From contig CM055067.1 in the NCBI GenBank assembly GCA_029204045.2, positions 26,114,838-26,178,837 of the forward strand: a stretch of DNA of 64,000 bases, in the 5' to 3' direction. The notes beneath the pieces are model-generated. The model ran no database searches. It was not told where the DNA came from and worked only from the letters and a program-made list of their open reading frames with translations. Positions 55,703 through 64,000 of this stretch are shown piece by piece (the first letter of the stretch is position 1; each line of letters begins with the position of its first letter). This DNA comes from Tillandsia leiboldiana (taxonomy: Eukaryota; Streptophyta; Magnoliopsida; Poales; Bromeliaceae). Both the position numbers and the translations under genes were made by a program.

Positions 55703-56240
55703 AAAACTAGGCAGGGAAGCAAAAATACTCTAACTCAGCCTGTCGTAATGAAAACATGCCTGCGACAATCCGATCCACTACCGTGGGGCCTTCCAACCGG
55801 CGGCACTGACTCATCCGCTCGATGTGAGTGGTCGTCGCCAAAAGAACCTGAAGTCGACTCCTCAATAAAAAGGGTCTCAAAGAGTGCTCCATCGCTGTGA
55901 TCCAGGACTCTGCCTCCCACAGCTCCAAGCTCAATCCTGCAAATCGGGGTTGGATCAGAACTGCCGGCACTGGCTCTATCGATCAATGATGTCCCAGAGC
56001 TTATTACTATCCGCTATCCATCCTGCCTCGGTGCCTCGGCACTACTCGTCGGCACGGGGGGGCTGCTGGCTCAATCGGTGCCACTGGTACAACTGGAGAT
56101 GCCACTGCATTGAAAGAATGTGCTGGGAGGACCTCAGGCGGTGCTACAACTAGCTGTGCCTCTGCCCGCCAGGCGCATCAAACGTTCCATGGCCTCCTCC
56201 TGGCGACGGACAACCTCGACATCTTGCATATAGGCACTTG
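55703..56240 (-). other. Duplicate of B internal region 3 (gag relic part)
   Basis: Matches 44714-45259 base for base apart from indels. It shares the bases that distinguish copy 3 from copies 1 and 2 and is joined to the same C LTR end. Confidence 0.92.
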
Positions 56241-58904
56241 TGTCACGCCCGGGGGTTTGTTTTAGCGGAAACGGCATTTTTTTTTTTTTTTTTGAAAGGT
56301 CTCTTTCTTCCCGGTGCGTGCCCAGACCCGCCGCACATACAGGATCTCTCTGCAAACGGACAGAGTCCTCCCTGTACGTGCACGGCGTGTGGTTGAATAC
56401 ATCTCCCAAGCAAACATAACCATTCAATCACAACATTCATTACATACAACCAGTATTCTAAATATTTAAGCGCATGGCCACTTCAACTTGAAAGGATAAA
56501 TCCACGGTTTTTAAAGAGTGCCCACCGGCACTTAAGTTTTGAAAACGAGTTTCGAAATCAGCATAAACCCCAGGGTTTTGAAAACGGTGCCCACACGACA
56601 CCCAAGTTTTGAAAGCTCATTTCGCAATCATAAATCCACAAGGTTTTGAAATCAGTGCCCACACGACACTTAGACTTTGAAAACGGTTTTCGCAATCTTT
56701 TCTTTGTTTTTGTTTCGCTTTTCAAATGGCCAGTAGGAATAAAGGGAAAGGTAGTGCATAAACAGATAATCAAATACCGACATCTACGTCGACCCCACAG
56801 GGTATCGGGAACCTCACACATGCCCACAATATAAATGAAAAGCTGAAAAGAAAAGGAAAGTATAAAGTTCAGGGTCTCCAACGGTCCCGCTGTGTCCGCC
56901 CCGTCCTCACCGCCACCTACCTCTCCCTCGCCTGGGCCCTGTCACGAAGTGGGAAGTCAGTGACTAATAAATGCCGTGCCAGGGAATAATAAAAACAAAA
57001 CCGTGGCGACAACCGGAGCAACCACCCTTTTGGGGGGGGGGGGAAATGGTAACCTGTATATCTGCATCCTGTAATACTCTGCCGCGTCGGTCCACTACCG
57101 ACGGCCCATACCGTACCTGCAGCACCGCGACCGCGCCGGACAACTAAACGGCGGGTCGCTCCGCTCGCACCTCGGCGCCTCAACCCCACAGCTAATAAGG
57201 GGCCCCACTACGTCACCTCGTGGGTATACACGGGTCCTACGACCTCTTTTCCGGAAAAGTGCACCCCTCACGGTGGCCAAACCGCGGGTGCACGTGTTGC
57301 AGCCTCGAGCACAGTAACCACAATATATGAGCAATAGTAATGCAGTAATCGCAATGTATATGAAATAGTAAAGTAACCATGATGCATGAATCAGAATAGG
57401 TAGAGGCGTGTAAACTCATGTTGCCCTACTATTAGCATAGTCGAAGGAAGACGGTAGCTGAAGCATCAAAACACGAGACCACGTAACTATCGATGTGTAG
57501 CAATAATCCGTAGCATCTAGAATAATGATTACTGAAGTGAACGGTAACATATAATATTAAATTAAAACAATCAATGTGGTTCGATGCCAAATATCACACT
57601 CAACCCACCTGTCGCTAGTAGGCGTCAACGCTCCGCTCCCTCGCGTCCTGGTACTCCCGCTCGGCTCCTTCGCACACCTGCCGCGAGGAGAAAAGCGGAC
57701 GCTCAGACGCGGGATGAAGACGAGAGGCGGGCGAACCGCTCGTCGGGTTCGCGGCTCCCCGTCCGCACGCGGGCCGTGCGCGTGCTCAGCTCCGTACGGG
57801 CAACCACACGGGGTTGTGAGGGGGGGGGCGCGCGTCCGCCCCGTGCGGGTCACCCGCACGCGGGGCTGGGCGCCGCCCAGCCCTGCGGCCTACCCCGCAC
57901 GCGGGCTGGGTGCCGACGCGGCCCCGTGCGGGTCACCCCGCACGCGGGTCTGGGCGTCGCCCAGCCCCGTGCGGGTCACCCCGCACGCGGCTGGGCGTGC
58001 GCCCGGCCCCGTGCGGGCCATCCCGCACGCGGGGGCTGGGCGCCGCCGGCCCCGTGCGGGTCATCCCGCACGCGGCTGGGCGTGCGCCCGGCCGTGCGGG
58101 TCATCCCGCACGCGGGGGGGGGCGGGGCGCCGCCTGGCCCGTGCGGGTGGGTCGCATGAGGGCGCCGGATGGGGGGGGGGTTTCTTCGCACGTGCGGCGG
58201 ATTCGGGAAATCCGCCGCCTGTGCCTCACCCCTTCCGGTCAAGATGATCAAGAACTCAACACGAGGAAAAAGAAACTAAATTCCCGTCTCACCTTGATGA
58301 GGACGACGAAGGTTTGGGAAGAGGGGATCGTCCGTTCTCGTAGGTCCGGTGGTGTGGTGGTGGGGATGCGGCGTTCTCCCCTCTCCTCGACCGTCTTCGC
58401 TCGGGTCGTGCGTGCCAAAGGGGTAGCAGACTGAGAAGGGTTCCCAACCCTCACCTCTCAAACCCCCAATTAATTAGCTGTTTTGGTACGATCGAGCCCA
58501 ACCCGCGTCCAACTCCAAATGCTAACTAGCCCCAAATTAACCGGATAGATAGAACGAAATAAATTAAATTAATTTATGTCGGATCCCGAAAATTTACAAA
58601 AATTAGACTGAGCCGGTGCGAAAGAATTAACTAGCTTGAATCAAAAAATATCGTTAAATCGGGTCTGGTTTACCTCAAAAGGGACGTGCCGGACACCCGA
58701 ACCGCAGCAACTTCGAAAATTTATTCCGGGAGCTTCCGGGGTCGGAAATCCGATCCGATCGCGCCGCCGGCCTCCGCTTCGCGAGCTTTATTCTCAAAAA
58801 AAAATGCCCGCGAGCCCCCGACGGCCTGCCCAGAATGACAAAAGAAAATCAAAACCCCGGGACCCCTTTGCCTAAAAGCGGTTCGAAAACCCGCGGCTAT
58901 TACA
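56241..58904 (-). repeat. C 3' LTR, post-gap duplicate
   Basis: Same as 45260-47936 with numerous short indels, mostly single bases (for example AATCATAAATCC for AATCCATAAATCC). All modules are present: H2 at 56330-56386, H1 at 57246-57293, and the GC array at about 57700-58170. Confidence 0.92.
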
Positions 58905-58939
58905 CCACTCACCTCTAACAACGAGTTCGTCCTCGAAAC

Positions 58940-61900
58940 TCAAACCCGGATAGGAGTGAAAAGGTCGGGGTAGCACTCCCTCATCTTGGATTCCAGTTCC
59001 CAAGTGGCTTCTCGCTCTTCATGGTTGCTCCAATGTACTTTCACGTAGGGGATAGCCCGATTTCGTAGTGATTTTGTTTCCCTTGCCAGGATCTTCACTG
59101 GGGTTTCTTCGAAGCTCAGGTCCTCCTTAAGTTCGAGTGCAGAGGTGTCCAGGACATGTGATGGGTCGGGGAGATATTTCCGAAGCATTGATACGTGGAA
59201 CACATCGTGGACTCGGTCGAGGTTTGTGGTAGGGCGAGGCGGGTAAGCTACTGGGCCGATACGCTCTAGAATCTCAAATGGCCCCACAAACCGTGGGCTC
59301 AGCTTGCCCCTTAGCCCGAAACGCCTGATTCCTCTGGATGGCGAGACCCGCAAAAACACATGTTCCCCCTTGAAACTCCAAGTCCCGGCGCCTCTGGTCT
59401 GCGTAACTCTTCTGTCGACTCTGGGCGGTCAGCAAGCGCTGTCTGATAAGGCGCACTTTCTCTTCAGTTTCTTCCACTAAGTCGGGTCCCAAAAGTTTCC
59501 GCTCTCCCAAGTCGTCCCAGCAGATCGGGGATCGGCAGCGCCTTCCATACAGTGCTTCGTAGGGCGCCATCTGAATGCTGGCCTGGTAGCTGTTGTTGTA
59601 GGCAAATTCCACGAGAGGTAGGTAGCGTGACCAACCGATTCCCCAATCAAGCACACAGGCGCGAAGCAGGTCTTCTAGGGTTTGTATCGTGCGCTCTGAC
59701 TGTCCGTCCGTCTGAGGGTGGAAGGCGGTGCTGCTGAAATGTAATCTGGTCCCCATGGCCTGCTGGAGACTTTGCCAAAACTTCGAGACAAGCGCGTGTC
59801 TCTGTCCGAGGTGATCGATGCCGGTACCCCATGTAGTCTCACGATCTCGCTGATGTAGACTTGAGCTAGCCGTTCGCGGGTCCAAGTGGTGTGAATTGGT
59901 AGGAAGTGTGCTGACTTGGTTAACCGGTCAACTACAACCCAGATCGCGTCGTGGCCCTGTTGTGAACGTGGGAATCCAGTGACAAAATCCATGGTGATCT
60001 GGTCCCATTTCCACTCTGGTACGGTAAGGGCTGTAGCTTCCCTGCTGGTCGCTGGTGTTCGGCCTTTATCTGTTGACATACTAGGCAGTGGGCTACGTAT
60101 CGCGTCACGTCTTCTTTTAACTTAGGCCACCAGAACGTCTGTTTGAGATCCCTGTACATCTTCGTGCCCCCCGGGTGTGCCGCATAAGGGGCTCGATGTG
60201 CCTCCGCTAAGATTTCATTCTTCAACTCTGGTGAATCCGGCACACAGACCCGCCCGCGGAAACATAGGGTGCCGTCGTCTTTCACCGCAAAGTCAATCTC
60301 TTGACCCTGGGGAATCTTGTCTCGTAAGCGCTGTAGGTGCAGATCGGTCTGCTGTCCCTCCTGGATCTTCTCGAATAGCGTCGGCTTGACCACCAAGGCT
60401 AGGAGTTGCAGAACTGTGCCCGCAGGCACCACCTCCAACTGCATTCGCGCGAACTCCGCGATCAGGTGGTCCTGCTTTGTCAGCGCGCTCTCCGACGGCC
60501 CGTCCCGATGCCCTTTTCTGCTCAGTGCGTCTGCCACCACATTTGCCTCCCGGGGTGATATTGGATCGTCAAGTCGTAATCCTTCAGCAACTCGAGCCAC
60601 CGTCTCTGCCGCAAGTTTAACTCTTTTTGGGTAAAGATGTACTTAAGACTTTGATGATCTGAGGAAAACGTTGCAGTGGACTCCGAAGAGGTAATGCCTC
60701 CACAGTTTCAAAACGAAGACCACGGCGGCCAATTCCAAGTCGTGTATCGGGTAGTTCCTTTCGTAGTCCTTCAGCTGCCTGGACGCGTAGGCGATCACCT
60801 TCCCCTGTTGCATCAGAACACCTCCAAGACCGATCCTTGACGCGTCGCAGTACACTTCATAATCCTCTCGGGCGTCGGCAGCACCAGTATTGGTGCCTTA
60901 GTTAATCTCTTCTTGAGTTCCTCAAAACTCTCCTGGCACTTGGCCGTCCATATGAACTTCTCGCCTTTTCTGGTCAATCGGTTTAAAGGGGTAGCGATCT
61001 TTGCGAAACCCTCAACGAAACGCCGGTAGTATCCTGCCAGCCCTAGAAAACTTCGTACTTCTGTCACCGACGTCGGCGGCCGCCAGTCTACCACTGCTTC
61101 TACCTTTTTGGGGTCCACAGCGATCCCCTGTGCCGAGATCACATGCCCTAGGAAGCCAACTTCCGCAGCCAGAATTCACACTTCTTGAGTTTAGCGAACA
61201 GCTTCTGCTCTCTGAGGGTTTGCAGGATCGTCCGTAGATGGTCCTCGTGCTCCTCGTCGGTAGTGGAGTAAATCAGGATGTCGTCGATGAAGACTACCAC
61301 GAACCGATCAAGAAGGGTCTGAAGATCCGGTTCATCATGTCCATGAAACAGCGGGGGCGTTCGTAAGCCCGAAAGGCATCACCGTGAACTCGTAGTGGCC
61401 GTATCGAGTCCGGAAGGCGGTCTTGGGGATATCTTCATTTCGAACTCGGAGTTGATGATAGCCCGACTGTAGGTCAATTTTGGAGAAGACCGTCGCTCCC
61501 CGTAACTGATCGAAGAGGTCGTCGATTCTGGGTAGGGGGTACTTATTCTTCACCGTGACTTTGTTTATCCCTCTGTAGTCAATGCAGAGCCGCAGGCTTC
61601 CATCTTTCTTCCGTACAAAGAGTACCGGTGCGCCCCCAGGGTGACACACTCGGTCGGATGAACCCTTTGTCCAAGAGATCTTCCAGTTGTGCCTTAAGCT
61701 CCTTCAGCTCCGCGAAGGCCATTCGGTAAGGGGCCTTCGTAATAGGCTGCGTGCCTGGCAGCAGCTCAATAGGGAACTCCACCTCCCTCTCCGGAGGCAT
61801 CCCGGCAACTCGCGGGGGAAAACGTCAGGATAGTCCCTCACCACTGGGATATCTGCAAGTGTCGTCGAGGGTCGAGTAGCCAAATCCACCGATGCTAGAT

Positions 61901-63693
61901 AGGCCACGCACCCCCCCTCAACCAGTCTTTGGCCCGTGCGCTGAAATAACCGCCGGGAAGGAGATGCTCTTGCCCATATGTACACATGTTCGGGGAAGCC
62001 CAGTTCTTGCAGCCGCAGTTGTCGCTTGTCGCAATCAATGAGTGCCTGGTACCTTGTGAGCAGTCCATGCCCAACACCACGTCGTACTCCTTCAAAGGGA
62101 TCACCGCCAAGTCCCAAGGGCAGACCAACCGTCCCAACATAATCGGGCAGGCGACCACAAAACTGGTCGCCTCCAGAGTCCCTCCCGCCGTTTGCACCGT
62201 CAAGGAGGCTTGGAGGGGTGTCTCCTCGAGTTATGCATGAAAACGAAATCACGAGAATGAACGACGAGTGCGTTGCTCCGGTATCGAAAAGAGTTCTAGC
62301 ACGGGAATTCAAAACGGAAGTAGTACCTGCAAGAGCGTCCTCCGGTGGATCAGTCCTTGGCGGGTCATTGAGAAAAACCTCCCGCCTGGTTGTGGTTGCC
62401 GGTCCTCCTCACGCCGTGGTGCGGGGGGGTCTGGAAGCCGACGCCATAGGAGCTTTTCCCGCCCTGAGTGCTGTGGCCTGGGCGTAGGTGCTCCCATGGG
62501 CGCCGATCCCCCGCTAAGGGGCAGTTGCGGCGGGAAGTGCCCCCGTTTGCCGCACCTGAAACAATGGTCGTCTCTTTGGGGGCACTCTCCCGTCAGGTGT
62601 CCTCCCCCGCATATGACACAAGGCCTATTCCACGGCCTCGGCCCTCCTGTTGGCGCGCCCCGGGGTCCTGTCGGCGGTCTCCATCTTTTGGGGGGTCGGC
62701 TCCCGCTGGGAAGAACCCTCCCCCCAGCCTTGCTGGGTGTCCGCCTTCTGATCCCTTTAGGCCGCGCCGCGTTCTCCCTTCTGGCACGGGTCACAGCGAA
62801 ACCCCGCTCCACCGTGGTGGCCTTGTCGACCACTCCCTGAAAGGTATGCAGGCCAGCCGCGTTCACCCACCTCGAAGATGTCGCTTCGCAGGCCATCGCG
62901 AAGAGTTGTGCCTTGTGAGCCCTCGTCCCGTGCGACGAACGGGACGCAATTTACTAGTCGAGACGAATTCCCGTTGATATTCCATGACCGTCCGGTCCCC
63001 TTGTGAATGTGGTTTAGGTCATCCTCCAACTTTTTCTTGACGCTGCTGGTGAAGAAGGCCTCGAACAGCTCCTTCTTGAAAGTTGTCCAGGACGGAAGAG
63101 CGGTACCCTTAGCAGGATCGGGGCGTATCGTCTTCCACCACAAGCGGGCATTCCCTTCCAAGCAATGGACGGCTAGGGGAAACCCGCTCGTGATCCTCCA
63201 TAAGTAAGTCTTCAAAGAGTTTCTCATTGACCCCACCCAGTTCTCCACGACCCACGGATCTGTCGTGTCCCCTTCGAACGTGGGCGGGTCGTGCTTCTTA
63301 AAGTCCTTCAAGTTGCCCGCACTCGATCCGTTCGGTCATCACAACCCCCCCCTCCACTCGTGGCGGCGGCAGCCAGCGATAGGGGTAGGCGTGACCACCG
63401 TTTCCTCCAGAATAACCCGGCTAGTGTCCCTGGCGCCGGCCCCGTAGTCGCCGCTGGTGGTGTGCTTGTCGGCGGTGCCGCGGCCGGTGCTGTCGGCCCC
63501 GGCGGAGGGACCGGGAGCGGCCGTCACAGGTGCGGCCTGCTGCTGCGTCATCTGGCGTACGTGATCGGTGAGGGTAGCCAATTGCCCCGCCATTTTCCCC
63601 GCAATTGTTGCCGCAGGAGTTGGTTCTCTGCGGCCAGTCGACGTTGTCGCATCCGCCTCGGCGTCCCCCCGCCGATGACCTTGTACGGGCCAT
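58940..63693 (-). CDS. gag-pol: Chromovirus gag-pol, post-gap duplicate with other indels
   Basis: Same gene as 47973-52721; ATG at 63693, stop at 58940. The integrase C-terminus and chromodomain-like end are open here (58940-59359) where the first copy is broken, and the CCHC knuckle reads CFRCGKRGHFPPQ. Conversely, the gag core and the integrase core are broken by indels the first copy lacks. It is most likely a low-quality reading of the same locus. Confidence 0.85.
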
Positions 63694-63886
63694 ATCTGTC
63701 ACTCACAAGAAGGTCAAAATTAGACAGTAACTACAACCAGTGTACCCTTTTATGCGAGGAAAGATTCACAACTCCCGCCCCCCGTTCACTCACGTTCTAA
63801 AATCCTATGCCCCACCCATTTCATTTATTCGTAGGTATGTGAGCATTCCCACGGATGTCGGCACTAGCTGTGTGATTGAATGAAGT

Positions 63887-63897
63887 CTCTGATACCA
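63887..63897 (-). promoter_or_regulatory. Primer-binding site, post-gap duplicate
   Basis: Minus TGGTATCAGAG beside the LTR that starts at 63906; same as 52916-52926. Confidence 0.9.
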
Positions 63898-63905
63898 TCT
63901 TAATC

Positions 63906-64000
63906 TGTCACGCCCCGGGGGTTGTTTTAGCGGAAACGGCATTTTGTTTTTTTTTTTTTTTGAAAGGTCTCTTTCTTCCCCGGTGCGTGCCCAGACCCGC
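63906..64000 (-). repeat. Start of C 5' LTR, post-gap duplicate
   Basis: TGTCACGCCCCGGGG onward, matching 52935-53028; runs off the window. Confidence 0.9.

Noticed and set aside
44714..64000. Two independent C insertions in two B copies
   Set aside because: Both have the same junction and the same copy-specific bases, which independent insertions would not produce.

Overview
This is a stretch of plant nuclear DNA made of LTR retrotransposons nested inside one another. I found no host gene, tRNA, rRNA operon or CRISPR. The families point to an angiosperm with a repeat-rich genome: a Sirevirus-type Copia element, Tekay/Del-like chromoviruses (Gypsy), Cassandra 5S-carrying TRIMs, and very long-LTR non-autonomous derivatives. 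The species cannot be named from the sequence.

Layout. (1) 1-14723: one end of a long LTR (family A, + strand). Its 28-30 bp tandem array is split by a nearly complete Sirevirus (346-13827, minus strand, TSD CGAGT). The Sirevirus gag-pol is itself split by a 2.9-kb chromovirus-like solo LTR (family E, 7086-9954, TSD GTTTT). (2) 14724-45254: a non-autonomous family (B, minus strand) arranged as LTR / internal / LTR / internal / LTR / internal, with LTRs of about 4.1 kb and internal regions of about 1.82 kb. It has been invaded by two Cassandra TRIMs (17373-17946, 30836-31411), a defective chromovirus D (20732-30117, TSD ATAAC) and an A-family solo LTR (35570-39330, TSD ATATA). (3) 45260-55602: chromovirus C on the minus strand, inserted in the third B internal region and running up to a 100-N gap. 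(4) 55703-64000: the same B/C junction and C element again, with many one-base indels. This is almost certainly an assembly duplication.

How the parts relate. C and D carry chromovirus pol genes. A, B, E and Cassandra carry none but share LTR ends (GGGGCGTGACA or GGGGCGTCACA), and where internal sequence survives they share the initiator-Met primer site, so they could be served by chromovirus enzymes. C, D and E have the same layout in the transcribed LTR: a strong splice donor, a GC-rich hairpin array, an acceptor, a 60-69 nt exon, a second donor, then a set of hairpins. These hairpins are (i) GTGCAC-type stem plus a TTTTCCGGAAAA palindrome, (ii) repeated 5-6 bp stems with a fixed G(T/G)GTG loop, and (iii) a long stem-loop near the LTR end. 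Stem sequences differ between families but pairing is kept. If intron 2 runs to the gag leader, the hairpins and primer site remain only in unspliced RNA, resembling a retroviral packaging region. I consider this the strongest candidate for an undescribed system here; it rests on reading by eye and is not tested.
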